Assembly (NCBI RefSeq): GCF_004293625.1
Contig: NZ_CP033040.1
Location: 1,116,001 to 1,180,000, forward strand
DNA length: 64,000 nucleotides
Origin: Thiomicrorhabdus indica
Lineage (GTDB): Bacteria; Pseudomonadota; Gammaproteobacteria; Thiomicrospirales; Thiomicrospiraceae
Direction: 5' to 3'
The position numbers and the translations under genes were made by a program. Position 1 is the stretch's first letter. Each line of letters opens with the position of its first letter. Shown here one piece after another: positions 1 through 9,265 of this stretch. Below the pieces are notes generated by a model. The model was not told where the DNA came from and did no database searches. It worked only from the letters and a program-made list of their open reading frames with translations.

Positions 1-300
1 GCGCTTTCTGACTATCTTTTATTTGGCGCAGTGCTGTTTATGATCAGCATGGCCGGTATCTTCCTAAACCGTAAAAACGTTATTGTTCTATTGATGTCAA
101 TTGAGCTGTTGCTGTTAGCGGTGAATACTAACTTAGTGGCGTTTTCACATTATCTAAATGATGTGACTGGGCAGATTTTCGTATTTTTTATTTTGACGGT
201 TGCTGCAGCGGAAGCGGCAATTGGTTTAGCGATTATCGTATTGGTATTCCGAAATCGTAAGAGCATCAATGTTGATGATCTTGGTTCACTGAAGGGGTAA
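1..300 (+). CDS. nuoK: NADH-quinone oxidoreductase subunit K (5'-truncated by window edge)
   Basis: Small three-helix membrane subunit of respiratory complex I, part of the proton-pumping arm. The frame is open from base 1, and the residues before the first in-window GTG (31) already look like NuoK, so the true start lies outside the window. Visible family features are the [21 protein letters not shown] stretch with its membrane glutamate, the [10 protein letters not shown] helix with a second membrane glutamate, and the C-terminal [10 protein letters not shown]. It is followed 6 bp later by nuoL, as expected for a nuo operon. Identification is firm; only the N-terminus is missing. Confidence 0.95.
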   Translation, partial: ALSDYLLFGAVLFMISMAGIFLNRKNVIVLLMSIELLLLAVNTNLVAFSHYLNDVTGQIFVFFILTVAAAEAAIGLAIIVLVFRNRKSINVDDLGSLKG

Positions 301-306
301 GACTGA

Positions 307-2280
307 ATGTTACATGAAATTTTAACAGTCCTTCTGCTTGCACCTTTAGTGGGTGCGATGATTGCAGGTCTGTTCGGTCGTCAAGTCGGCCGAGCAGGGG
401 CTCATTATTCGACAATTGCAGGGGTGGCGATTTCCACTCTAGCCGCTATTTATGTATTTTGGTTGTTCGTTTTCCAGGGGCACGCAGAATACAATGCATC
501 GCTATATACCTGGATGGTGGTTGACGGCGTGAAGTTTGAAATCGGCTTTATGATTGACAAATTGTCTGCCACGATGATGTTGGTAGTAACGTTCGTCTCT
601 TTGATGGTCCATATCTATACCATTGGTTATATGGATCATGACGAAGATTACGCCCATGATGACCCGTATTATCAACGTTTCTTTTCATATATCTCTTTGT
701 TTACCTTTTCAATGCTTTCATTGGTTATGGCAAACAACTTCCTACAACTGTTCTTTGGTTGGGAAGCGGTAGGACTAGTTTCTTACCTTTTGATCGGTTT
801 TTACATGAAGCGTGAGTCGGCGATTCAAGCAAACTTAAAAGCGTTTTTAGTGAATCGTGTGGGTGATTTTGGTTTCATTTTGGGTATTGCAGTCGTTTAT
901 GTGTATTTCAATACCATGGACTACAAAGAGTTCTTTAACCAGCTTGCAACCCAAAAAGACGTGATGATTGAAATCATTCCTGGTGTGGAATGGTCAATGA
1001 TCACCCTGATGTTGATCTTACTATTCGTTGGTGCTATGGGTAAATCGGCTCAGATGCCACTTCACGTTTGGCTACCAGAGTCAATGGAAGGTCCGACGCC
1101 AATTTCAGCGTTGATCCATGCGGCAACGATGGTAACCGCCGGTATATTTATGGTAGCTCGACTTTCACCAGCTTATGAATTATCTGAAGTTGCACTTTCG
1201 GTTGTATTGATTATTGGGGCGCTTACCGCATTCATGATGGGGCTTTTGGGGCTTATCCAGCAAGATATCAAACGTGTAGTTGCATACTCAACGCTTTCTC
1301 AGTTAGGTTATATGACTGCAGCGTTAGGTGCATCTGCTTATGCAGGTGCGATGTTCCATGTATTAACTCACGCATTCTTTAAAGCTTTGTTGTTCCTTGC
1401 TGCAGGTTCAGTCATTATTGCAATGCACCATATTCAAGACATTCGACAAATGGGTGGTTTGAAGAAATATATGCCGGTAACTTACTGGGCGATGTTGATA
1501 GGTTCTTTGGCCTTGATTGGTTTCCCTGGCTTCTCAGGATTCTTCTCAAAAGACTCAATTTTATTGAGTTTGGGCTATTCAGATCGCTTCGGTGCTGACT
1601 TTGCTTATGTGTTATTGCTAGCGGGGGTCTTTATCACTGCGTTCTACAGCTTCCGTATGTTCTTTATTGTATTCCACGGAGAAGAGTCAGAATATGTTCG
1701 TACGCACAAAATTAAAGAGTCGCCACTAGTTGTGACGATTCCTCTAATTTTGTTGGCGATTCCTGCTGTATTGATGGGAATTCCAATGTTCGAGCCTATG
1801 CTGAATGGTCAGTACTTCGCTGAAGCTATTCAGATTAAGCCTGAAAACGACACAATGATGATGGTCTATACTCAGTATTTTGAAGGTACCTTTAATCTGA
1901 TCTGGACATCGTTTGCTTCTCTACCAGTTATCTTAGCACTGTCAGGTGTAGCACTGGCTTGGTTCATGTATATCAAAAAACCTGATATGCCTGCAAAGCT
2001 TCAAAAGATGTGCCCACGAGGTTACTACATGCTAGATAACGCTTATGGCTTTGATCGCTTGAATGAGATTGTATTTGTGAATGGAACGCGCAAGTTAGGT
2101 GCTTTCCTCACTAAATGGGTGGACGTTAAGTTGATTGATACTGGTATGGTGACTAATGCCTTTATGGCGGTAGCGCATTCTGCACAGGGATTGCGTCGTA
2201 CGCAAACTGGTTTCATGTATCACTATGCATTTGTCATGATCTTCGGCCTACTAGGCATGCTGATCTGGGTCTTGTGGTAA
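307..2280 (+). CDS. nuoL: NADH-quinone oxidoreductase subunit L
   Basis: Antiporter-like proton-pumping subunit of complex I in the inner membrane, 657 aa, slightly longer than the E. coli protein (about 610). Nearly the whole length is hydrophobic helices. The antiporter core motif (GKSAQMPLHVWLPESMEGPT, about residues 240-260) with following LIHAATMVTAG is clear. The C-terminal part carries the lateral-helix region typical of NuoL. It lies 6 bp after nuoK and 33 bp before nuoM, so one transcript is likely. ATG start at 307. Confidence 0.97.
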   Translation: MLHEILTVLLLAPLVGAMIAGLFGRQVGRAGAHYSTIAGVAISTLAAIYVFWLFVFQGHAEYNASLYTWMVVDGVKFEIGFMIDKLSATMMLVVTFVSLMVHIYTIGYMDHDEDYAHDDPYYQRFFSYISLFTFSMLSLVMANNFLQLFFGWEAVGLVSYLLIGFYMKRESAIQANLKAFLVNRVGDFGFILGIAVVYVYFNTMDYKEFFNQLATQKDVMIEIIPGVEWSMITLMLILLFVGAMGKSAQMPLHVWLPESMEGPTPISALIHAATMVTAGIFMVARLSPAYELSEVALSVVLIIGALTAFMMGLLGLIQQDIKRVVAYSTLSQLGYMTAALGASAYAGAMFHVLTHAFFKALLFLAAGSVIIAMHHIQDIRQMGGLKKYMPVTYWAMLIGSLALIGFPGFSGFFSKDSILLSLGYSDRFGADFAYVLLLAGVFITAFYSFRMFFIVFHGEESEYVRTHKIKESPLVVTIPLILLAIPAVLMGIPMFEPMLNGQYFAEAIQIKPENDTMMMVYTQYFEGTFNLIWTSFASLPVILALSGVALAWFMYIKKPDMPAKLQKMCPRGYYMLDNAYGFDRLNEIVFVNGTRKLGAFLTKWVDVKLIDTGMVTNAFMAVAHSAQGLRRTQTGFMYHYAFVMIFGLLGMLIWVLW

Positions 2281-2313
2281 TTAGAAGAATAATAAGAAAA
2301 GGAAATAGAGTTT

Positions 2314-3825
2314 ATGCTTGATAGCTATATTCTTAGCACGCTGATTTGGCTACCTATTATCGGTGGTTTGATCGTGTTGTTTGCTGGGCGTAACAATGAC
2401 ACTGTTGCAAAATGGTTGTCCTTGTTCGTTGCGGTGCTGACATTTATTCTTTCAATTCCACTAGTGACTGGATTTGATTACAACACAGCACAAATGCAAT
2501 TTGTAGAACGTGTTCAATGGGTGCCAATGTTCAATGTTGAATACTTCCTCGGGGTAGATGGTTTATCTATGCCGTTAGTATTGTTGACCACTTTTACCCA
2601 AGTTTTAGTAATCGCTTCGGCTTGGGAGTGCATTAAGGAACGTGTTGAACAGTATCTAGGAGCCTTCCTTATTATGGGCGGGATTATGGTTGGTGTTTTC
2701 ACAGCATTAGACTCAATCTTGTTCTATATCTTCTGGGAAGCGTTGTTGATTCCGATGTTTATCGTCATCGGTAAATGGGGTGGACCACGTCGTGTTTATG
2801 CGACCATGAAGTTCTTCCTATATACCTTCTTTGGTTCGGTATTCATGCTGGTGTCATTCCTGTATATGTACTGGCAGATTGGCAGTTTCTCGATTTTGGA
2901 TTTCCATGAAATGCCTCTAGGCATGACTGCGCAAATCCTAATCTTCTTAGCGTTCTTGATTGCTTTTGCCGTAAAAATTCCAATGTTCCCTGTGCACACT
3001 TGGCTTCCGGACGCTCACGTTGAGGCTCCGACAGCAGGTTCGGTTGTGCTAGCAGCCATCATGTTGAAAATGGGGGGGTATGGATTCGTCCGTTTCTCAC
3101 TACCGATTACACCGGATGCCTCAATGCAGCTTGATTGGTTAGTTATTGCCCTATCACTGATTGCGATTGTTTATATTGGTGTCGTGGCATTGGTTCAGTC
3201 AGATATGAAAAAGCTGGTTGCTTATTCATCGATTTCACACATGGGCTTCGTAACACTTGGTATGTTCTTGGTGTATGACATTATGCAGAACCACGGAACT
3301 ATGGAGGGTGCGACCATGGGTATGGAAGGTGCGATGGTACAAATGATCTCGCATGGTTTCATCTCAGGAGCGATGTTCCTTGCGATTGGTGTTTTATATG
3401 ATCGTATGCATACTCGTGACATTACTGCTTATGGTGGTGTGGTTAATAAGATGCCATGGTTTGTCATGTTTGCTGTTCTATTTGCAATGGCCAACTCGGG
3501 TCTTCCAGGAACTTCAGGTTTCGTCGGTGAGTTCATGGTAATCATTGCCTCGTTTAAAGCGAATATCTGGTATGGAACGCTTGCAGCACTTACGCTAATT
3601 ATTGGTGCGGCTTATACCTTATGGATGGTGAAACGTGTCTTCTTCGGTGCAGTGACCAACGAAAATGTTGAAAAACTGCAAGATTTGAATTCACGCGAAT
3701 TTGCGATTATGGCAACACTTGCGATTGCAGTGATTGCATTAGGTGTGTACCCAGGTCCATTAATGGAAGTGATGCATACCTCTGTTGAAAACTTATTGGT
3801 GCAAGCCACCACGTCAAAACTTTAA
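2314..3825 (+). CDS. nuoM: NADH-quinone oxidoreductase subunit M
   Basis: Second antiporter-like proton channel subunit of complex I, 503 aa, a normal length. The core motif KIPMFPVHTWLPDAHVEAPT sits near residues 220-240, followed by the GSVVLAAIMLKMGGYG helix containing the conserved lysine. Its N-terminal region (SILIW-type helix, then GVDGLSMPLVLLTTF) is standard for NuoM. An AGGAAAT ribosome-binding site lies just before the ATG at 2314. It sits between nuoL and nuoN. Several small antisense ORFs overlap it and look like shadows. Confidence 0.97.
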   Translation: MLDSYILSTLIWLPIIGGLIVLFAGRNNDTVAKWLSLFVAVLTFILSIPLVTGFDYNTAQMQFVERVQWVPMFNVEYFLGVDGLSMPLVLLTTFTQVLVIASAWECIKERVEQYLGAFLIMGGIMVGVFTALDSILFYIFWEALLIPMFIVIGKWGGPRRVYATMKFFLYTFFGSVFMLVSFLYMYWQIGSFSILDFHEMPLGMTAQILIFLAFLIAFAVKIPMFPVHTWLPDAHVEAPTAGSVVLAAIMLKMGGYGFVRFSLPITPDASMQLDWLVIALSLIAIVYIGVVALVQSDMKKLVAYSSISHMGFVTLGMFLVYDIMQNHGTMEGATMGMEGAMVQMISHGFISGAMFLAIGVLYDRMHTRDITAYGGVVNKMPWFVMFAVLFAMANSGLPGTSGFVGEFMVIIASFKANIWYGTLAALTLIIGAAYTLWMVKRVFFGAVTNENVEKLQDLNSREFAIMATLAIAVIALGVYPGPLMEVMHTSVENLLVQATTSKL

Positions 3826-3846
3826 TAGGATGGGTGAGTTAATAGT

Positions 3847-5286
3847 ATGAATTTTGAAATTCCAGCATTTGCTCCTGCAGTCCCAGAAATGGTGCTTCTG
3901 GCGTTAGCATCGTTTATTCTGGTTGCAGATACCTTTTGGTCAAAGCGTTATCAATTCGCCACCTATTATGCAACCCAAGCATCACTGCTTGTGGTTGGCT
4001 ACTTAGTGATCAGCTCATTCAGCGTTGAAACGATTTACACCTTTAATGACAGCTTTGTTCGCGATGCATTTGCGGATGTCATGAAGCTATTCACTGTATT
4101 GGTTTCAATTGGTGTGTTCTTCTTTTCACGTGAATATTTGCTACAGCATAAGTTCTATAGTGGTGAATTCTTTGTTCTAGGGCTGTTCGGTGTACTAGGT
4201 ATGTTTGTCATGATTTCGGCAAACAACTTCATCACTATGTATCTAGGTTTGGAAATCATGTCATTGGCGATGTATGCCATGATTGCACTGCGTAAATACG
4301 ATGGCCAAGCGGTTGAAGCCGGTATGAAATATTTTGTACTGGGTGCGCTTGCAACGGGTATGTTGTTGTATGGTTTCTCAATGATTTATGGTGCAACTGG
4401 TACGATTACCTTCACTGAAATGAAACAAGTGATTGCTTCCGGTTCTGCAGATGGAATCGTTTTAGCGTTTGGTGTGGTATTTGTCGTGATTGGTCTGGCA
4501 TTCAAACTGGGTGCGGTTCCATTCCACATGTGGATGCCTGATGTTTATCACGGTTCGCCTTCTGCGGTAACGCTGTATCTTGCAACCGCACCTAAGATTG
4601 CCGGATTTGCGATGGTTTACCGTCTATTATTCGAAGGAATGCCGGGACTTGTTGATGATTGGCAGCAATTGATTATTATGCTGGCGATCTTGTCTCTAGC
4701 GGTGGGTGCGATTGTTGCGATTGCGCAAGACAACCTAAAACGTATGTTGGCTTACTCGGGTATCGGTCATATTGGTTTCTTGTTGTTAGGTGTTTTAGCG
4801 GCTACAGCGGATGGTTTCTCAGCCTCAATGTTCTATGTCATTATTTATGCTATTACTGGTGTGGCTGGTTTTGGAATGATTGTTGCGCTGTCAAAAACAG
4901 GTAATGAGTTTGACCGTGTTGCGGACTTTAAAGGTTTAAATGCGAAAAATCCATGGTTGGCGTTGATGATGTTAATCATCATGTTTTCTATGGCTGGTAT
5001 TCCTCCATTCATCGGTTTTTGGGCGAAAATTTTAGTCATTGAAGAGGTAGTTAAAGCAGGCTTTACTTGGATTGCTGTGATTGCAGTCATAACGGCTGTT
5101 ATCTCTGCCTTCTATTATCTACGTGTCGTTAAGGCCATGTACTTCGATAAGTCGGAATACAAAGAGGCGATTGAAATTTCAAGCCCAGTGGTGCATTGGG
5201 GGTTGAGTTTGGTTGCGATTTCACTGTTAGTTTTAGGTTTGATGCCAGCGGGTTTAATTGACTTGGCTTACAACAGTATTTCGTAA
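3847..5286 (+). CDS. nuoN: NADH-quinone oxidoreductase subunit N
   Basis: Third antiporter-like subunit of complex I, 479 aa, and the last gene of the nuo operon. The core motif KLGAVPFHMWMPDVYHGSPS is at about residues 220-240, and MLAYSGIGHIGFLLLG marks the second half. It is followed after 17 bp by a paired-palindrome hairpin and then by a strong intrinsic terminator at 5348-5383, which marks the probable operon end. The DUF2818 gene downstream would need readthrough or its own promoter. Confidence 0.97.
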   Translation: MNFEIPAFAPAVPEMVLLALASFILVADTFWSKRYQFATYYATQASLLVVGYLVISSFSVETIYTFNDSFVRDAFADVMKLFTVLVSIGVFFFSREYLLQHKFYSGEFFVLGLFGVLGMFVMISANNFITMYLGLEIMSLAMYAMIALRKYDGQAVEAGMKYFVLGALATGMLLYGFSMIYGATGTITFTEMKQVIASGSADGIVLAFGVVFVVIGLAFKLGAVPFHMWMPDVYHGSPSAVTLYLATAPKIAGFAMVYRLLFEGMPGLVDDWQQLIIMLAILSLAVGAIVAIAQDNLKRMLAYSGIGHIGFLLLGVLAATADGFSASMFYVIIYAITGVAGFGMIVALSKTGNEFDRVADFKGLNAKNPWLALMMLIIMFSMAGIPPFIGFWAKILVIEEVVKAGFTWIAVIAVITAVISAFYYLRVVKAMYFDKSEYKEAIEISSPVVHWGLSLVAISLLVLGLMPAGLIDLAYNSIS

Positions 5287-5302
5287 TGCTGACCTTTTGT
5301 TT

Positions 5303-5312
5303 ACCGGCCGGT
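5303..5312. repeat. Iterated palindrome ACCGGCCGGT, copy 1
   Basis: Exact copy in the nuoN 3' region. With copy 2 it forms a 12-bp perfect stem (5301-5312 with 5321-5332) around an 8-nt loop. Confidence 0.95.
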
Positions 5313-5320
5313 AACATTCC

Positions 5321-5330
5321 ACCGGCCGGT
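5321..5330. repeat. Iterated palindrome ACCGGCCGGT, copy 2
   Basis: Exact intergenic copy, 18 bp after copy 1. There is no T-run after the hairpin, so it is less terminator-like than the 12356/12377 pair. Confidence 0.95.
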
Positions 5331-5347
5331 AAAAAATGAGGTATTAT

Positions 5348-5383
5348 AAAGCCCGCACAAAAAATCGATGTGCGGGCTTTTTT
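5348..5383 (+). terminator. Rho-independent terminator after nuoN
   Basis: Perfect 11-bp stem AAAGCCCGCAC (5348-5358) with GTGCGGGCTTT (5370-5380), an A-rich loop and a run of T to 5383. It follows the nuo operon. Confidence 0.93.
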
Positions 5384-5420
5384 ATGAATTAAAGATATAG
5401 CAAGGACACGAGGGTTGATT

Positions 5421-5735
5421 ATGGATCAAAACAGCGCTGTATGGTTATTGTTAGTAACCGCACTCGTTTTAGCAAATTTACCTTTTATTATGGTAAATCG
5501 TCTGTTTTTGATGATTAAAGTTGAAAGTAAATCCTTTATCGTCAATATGATTGAATTTCTGACGTACTTTGGAATAACGGGAATTTTTGCCTATCTTCTT
5601 GAAAAAAAGGTGATGGGGCATGTTGCACCGCAAGGCTGGGAGTTTTACACCATTGTGTTCTTCATGTTTATGATTTTCGCTTTTCCTGGTTTTATTTATC
5701 GTTACAACCTTAGAAACTATCTTCATAAAGCTTAA
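5421..5735 (+). CDS. DUF2818 family inner-membrane protein
   Basis: About 104 aa with three predicted membrane segments (about residues 5-27, 38-60 and 75-95) and a short basic C-terminus (YRYNLRNYLHKA). The overall look and the place directly after nuoN match DUF2818, which is commonly found behind complex I operons. No biochemical role is known to me. The ATG at 5421 is preferred over the in-frame TTG at 5415 because CGAGGG lies at good spacing from the ATG and would abut the TTG. It is separated from nuoN by a strong terminator. Confidence 0.8.
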   Translation: MDQNSAVWLLLVTALVLANLPFIMVNRLFLMIKVESKSFIVNMIEFLTYFGITGIFAYLLEKKVMGHVAPQGWEFYTIVFFMFMIFAFPGFIYRYNLRNYLHKA

Positions 5736-5766
5736 TTTGACTTAAGCTTAGCCTATTACATACTTT

Positions 5767-5776
5767 ACCGGCCGGT
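5767..5776. repeat. Iterated palindrome ACCGGCCGGT, copy 3
   Basis: Exact intergenic copy between the DUF2818 gene and the MITE-like element that starts 9 bp further on. Confidence 0.95.
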
Positions 5777-5784
5777 ACAGGTTA

Positions 5785-6140
5785 TTAAGGAACCTCTGAT
5801 TAAATCAAATTGAAATTCTGCGAGACTTCTACCCCGATTGTTTTAGGCGTGGCACGCCGGCCATAGTCACTCTAAGGCCAAGGGACACAACAACAAAGAA
5901 TCGGGGTAGAAGCCTCGCCCATAGTCACTCTAAGGCCAAGGGACACAACAACAAAGAATCGGGGTAGAAGCCTCGCCCATAGGGGCTTAGCCAAATTTTT
6001 CATCTCTGCGTTGCGAAGTCTTGCAAGGTCTAGACATTCCTGCAACTTCACGCCTTGACCTGATAAATTTGGCGTTGCCAGAAACGAAGAACTCTGCGAA
6101 GAGCCGAGAAATTAATCTGATTCGATCAGAGGTTCCTTAA
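5785..6140. mobile_element. MITE-like structured repeat with 16-bp inverted ends
   Basis: A 356-bp non-coding element bounded by TTAAGGAACCTCTGAT (5785-5800) and its exact complement (6125-6140). Similarity between the ends continues inward with mismatches. Inside, a CTTCTACCCCGATT arm (5826-5839) is complementary to AATCGGGGTAGAAG, present twice (5899-5912 and 5957-5970). A second stem is formed by GCCAAATTT (5990-5998) and AAATTTGGC (6065-6073). A 58-bp unit is tandemly duplicated. No transposase is encoded. The same end sequence recurs as a bare hairpin at 27235 and a decayed copy at 62591. TA at both outer edges could be a target duplication. Confidence 0.75.
5862..5977. repeat. Two tandem copies of a 58-bp unit inside the MITE-like element
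   Basis: Copies at 5862-5919 and 5920-5977 appear identical. Each contains the AATCGGGGTAGAAG arm that can pair with 5826-5839, so the duplication gives the element two alternative partners for one stem. Confidence 0.9.
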
Positions 6141-6178
6141 CCTTGGGTTATGAATGACATTTATACCCAAGGTTTTTT
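6139..6178 (+). terminator. Intrinsic terminator between the MITE-like element and the helicase gene
   Basis: Stem AACCTTGGGT (6139-6148) with ACCCAAGGTT (6165-6174), followed by T to 6178. It probably once terminated the DUF2818 transcript, and the repeat element now sits between the two. Confidence 0.75.
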
Positions 6179-6191
6179 ATTTTAAAAATTT

Positions 6192-9182
6192 ATGCGTTTT
6201 TTTCAATCTCCATCTCTATTTCTAGACTTCTTTGACGAAGGTTTTTCGATTCAAAGCCAGTCACAATCCAGTACAGCTGAGCAAACAACGGTTTTGTTCT
6301 GTGAACTGCAAGATGTCAATTTGCAGCAAGGTTTACTGTTTGATGATTTTGTTATCAATACCCAAACTTTTCAAACTCGTATTCAAGGCATTCGTCATAC
6401 GCAAGCGTTAGAGTTTTTTGAGGCTATTCGTGGGGCATGTCATCAATGGCTTATTGGTAAAGCGGTTAAGGTTTCTATGGGTGGAGAAACCCTAGAAGAT
6501 GTAATTGAAAAGCTTTTTAGTCAGAACATTTATCTGTCACAGTCCGCCATTCGAGATTTTTTGCAAAAATATTCTGAATTGGGGCAAGTTTTATCCCATA
6601 TCTTTTTTGATGACACTTTGATTGAGAATTCCGAATTTACGAGTAAAACAGGAATTGATTCAAAAAGCTTAGATGTGTTTTTAAGCTTGTATGATCCGAA
6701 TTCCGAAAAGGTAAAACAACATAATGATGCGTTTGTGCAAGCTGAAATTGAGCGAGTTAAACCTTGGTTGGCGCATCTTGAAGCATATCCGCTAACGGAT
6801 GAGCAGCTGACTGCAGTGGTAACGGAAGAAGACCGCAACTTATTAATTGCATCGGCTGGTTCCGGTAAGTCTTCCACGTTAGTTGCGAAAGTGGTTTATC
6901 TGCTTAAAAATGAATTAGCACAGCCGAACGAAATTGCTTTATTGGCTTATAACGATGAAGCCAGCCAAAGTATTCGTAACCGATTAATGAATGTTCTAGG
7001 TGACGCAATCGCACAACAAATTCAAATTTCTACGTTTCATGCGTTTGGTTTGAATGTCATTTTTGAGAAGCAGGGATTCAAACCTCGGATTGTTGATTTT
7101 GCACAAGGCGGAAACCGTGCCTTAATCGAGTTTTTTGATGCGACCATTCGGCAGAAACTTGCCGAAGATGATGTGTTCAAACAAGACTGGTTCGAGTATT
7201 TGGCTCTATACAAAAAGCCTCGTCCACCATTGTTTAGCATTGATTCCATGCATAAATATTATGATTATTTACTGCAAATAGGTGCGACTTATCACCAGAG
7301 CAAAGTGGGTCGAAAGACTGTCCGGCGACCTGTATTCGAATGTTTGAATGGTCTATTGGTTACGTCTCTTGAAGCTCAGATGATTGCCAATTGGTTAATT
7401 CTTCACCAAATCGAGTTCCAATACCTTAAACCGGTTGAATTGCCTGGAGATCAAAAGGCGCTCCCGGCAGACTTCTATTATCCTACGATTGGTGTCTATC
7501 ATGATCATTTTGCGATAAATACGGAAGGGTACCGGCCAGTATTTCTTGAAAACTATGATGACTTTTTAACACGAAAACAAAATATCGTTAAAACTTATGA
7601 TATTGCCCATTTTGTCACCACGAGTGCTGACTTTGAAAGTGGTGAAATCTTTAATAAGTTAGACAATTTTTTTATTGATAAAGGTCTTGAACCCAAATGG
7701 ATGCCATTAGAGGCAATCGAGCCTAAACTTTATGCAAATTATTCGCCGTTTGACGATTTGACGATTTTTTGCAGTTTTTTGCAGCATTTCAAAGCCAATG
7801 GTGCCAGTTTAGCCGATTTAGATGCCAAGATAGAGTGGGTGGCCAGCTCCATTCATTCAGGGTTGTTTCCTGCAGAATCTTCTGCTGCCGAAATGGATAA
7901 AGAGCCGTTAGAACAAACGGAGTTTAACCCTGTCGCAGATTTTGATTTGTTGCGTACCAATGCTTTTTTAAAAATGTTCAAGCCCTTGTATGCCGCTTAT
8001 CAAGAAAATCTAAATCAACAGAACGCAATTGATTTTAACGACCAGATCAATCAAGCCTGTTTAGTTTTGGAGTCGAGAGAATGGCGTCATCAGTTTAAAT
8101 ACCTTTTAGTCGATGAATTTCAAGATATCTCTCAAGATCGGAAACGTTTATTAAAAGCATTATTGGATCAAAAACCTGAGTGTAGACTTTTTGCAGTCGG
8201 TGACGATTGGCAATCGATTTATCGCTTTTCGGGTGCAGATATTGACATTATGACGCATTTTGAACGTCATTTTGGTGTGACAAAAACGAATTATTTAACC
8301 CGAACATTTCGTTGTTATCAGGGAATTGCTGATGTCGCAGCTAACTTTGTTCAACGAAACCCTGAACAATTGACAAAAACAGTTCAGGCACATGCGAACA
8401 TTCAAGCCGATCAAGTTCATATTGAAGCTTATAGCAGTCAGTCTGAACACAATGAAAAATTATTAGCACTTTTAGACAAACTCAATGCACTTGCTTATAA
8501 GCATCAGCAGGTTTTGAGTGTCTATTTATTAGCGCGATATCATCGTCTGAAGCCAAATAATTTGTCGTACTTGCAACAGCGGTGTTTGGGGTTAAAGATT
8601 GACTTCAAAACCATTCATGCATCAAAAGGCTTGGAAGCGGATTATGTCATTATGTTGAACTTGGAGTCAGGCACTTATGGCTTCCCGAGCACCTTATCCG
8701 ATGACGCGATTTTGAATTTGGTCATTCCGAAAATTGAGCATTTTGAGCATGCTGAGGAGCGTCGCCTGTTTTATGTCGCCTTGACCCGTGCAAAACGCGG
8801 CGTATTTTTGCTTTCCAGTTCGGTGGATACGTCGAGTTTTGTGGCTGATATTATAGAAATGGAGGGGGTAAAATCCAGTGATTCTTTGCGCAAACTGGAT
8901 CAATGCCCCAAATGTGGTGAAGGGAAAATGTTAGAGCGATATGGTCAATATGGTATTTTCTGGGGATGTAATCTTTATCCGGCGTGTGATCATACCGAGA
9001 AATGCTTTTGTCCAGAGTGTGATGTGGGTACTTTGGTGGCAAAGGAATCTGAGCATGGAAAGTTTTATGGGTGTTCCACCTATCCCGAATGTGACTATAT
9101 TCATGAAAGGGGAAAGCAAAAGCTTAAATATTATTCAGCTGCAACATCACCGGCCGGTCGTCAATTTAAACGGATAAAATAG
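6192..9182 (+). CDS. HelD-like superfamily 1 DNA helicase with two C-terminal zinc ribbons
   Basis: A 996-aa UvrD/Rep-type helicase, closest in motif wording to DNA helicase IV. An N-terminal region of unknown fold precedes the Walker A motif ASAGSGKS (about residue 220). Between about residues 385 and 480 lies an inserted segment reading like a PD-(D/E)XK nuclease-type domain (SLEAQMIANWL, then PADFYYP). The Walker B motif LLVDEFQD is near residue 638, followed by GDDWQSIYRFSGAD and TIHASKGLEADYV. From residue 904 there are two topoisomerase-type four-cysteine zinc ribbons. Iterated-palindrome copy 4 encodes Ser-Pro-Ala-Gly near the end. No clear ribosome-binding site precedes the ATG. Likely a DNA repair or recombination translocase. 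Confidence 0.82.
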   Translation: MRFFQSPSLFLDFFDEGFSIQSQSQSSTAEQTTVLFCELQDVNLQQGLLFDDFVINTQTFQTRIQGIRHTQALEFFEAIRGACHQWLIGKAVKVSMGGETLEDVIEKLFSQNIYLSQSAIRDFLQKYSELGQVLSHIFFDDTLIENSEFTSKTGIDSKSLDVFLSLYDPNSEKVKQHNDAFVQAEIERVKPWLAHLEAYPLTDEQLTAVVTEEDRNLLIASAGSGKSSTLVAKVVYLLKNELAQPNEIALLAYNDEASQSIRNRLMNVLGDAIAQQIQISTFHAFGLNVIFEKQGFKPRIVDFAQGGNRALIEFFDATIRQKLAEDDVFKQDWFEYLALYKKPRPPLFSIDSMHKYYDYLLQIGATYHQSKVGRKTVRRPVFECLNGLLVTSLEAQMIANWLILHQIEFQYLKPVELPGDQKALPADFYYPTIGVYHDHFAINTEGYRPVFLENYDDFLTRKQNIVKTYDIAHFVTTSADFESGEIFNKLDNFFIDKGLEPKWMPLEAIEPKLYANYSPFDDLTIFCSFLQHFKANGASLADLDAKIEWVASSIHSGLFPAESSAAEMDKEPLEQTEFNPVADFDLLRTNAFLKMFKPLYAAYQENLNQQNAIDFNDQINQACLVLESREWRHQFKYLLVDEFQDISQDRKRLLKALLDQKPECRLFAVGDDWQSIYRFSGADIDIMTHFERHFGVTKTNYLTRTFRCYQGIADVAANFVQRNPEQLTKTVQAHANIQADQVHIEAYSSQSEHNEKLLALLDKLNALAYKHQQVLSVYLLARYHRLKPNNLSYLQQRCLGLKIDFKTIHASKGLEADYVIMLNLESGTYGFPSTLSDDAILNLVIPKIEHFEHAEERRLFYVALTRAKRGVFLLSSSVDTSSFVADIIEMEGVKSSDSLRKLDQCPKCGEGKMLERYGQYGIFWGCNLYPACDHTEKCFCPECDVGTLVAKESEHGKFYGCSTYPECDYIHERGKQKLKYYSAATSPAGRQFKRIK
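9149..9158. repeat. Iterated palindrome, copy 4 (in helicase C-terminus)
   Basis: Exact ACCGGCCGGT, read as Pro-Ala-Gly in the unconstrained tail after the zinc ribbons. Confidence 0.95.
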
Positions 9183-9265
9183 TCTTAGCGAAATCTTCGT
9201 CAAACAAGACTTTTTCAGGCTTTTCGCGTATGATTCTCTGACAAAATTTTAATCTACGAAACGCT

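Noticed and set aside
7531-7540. Near-copy ACCGGCCAGT in the helicase gene
   Set aside because: One mismatch, so not counted. It is read Arg-Pro-Val like some exact copies and may be a decayed or precursor site.
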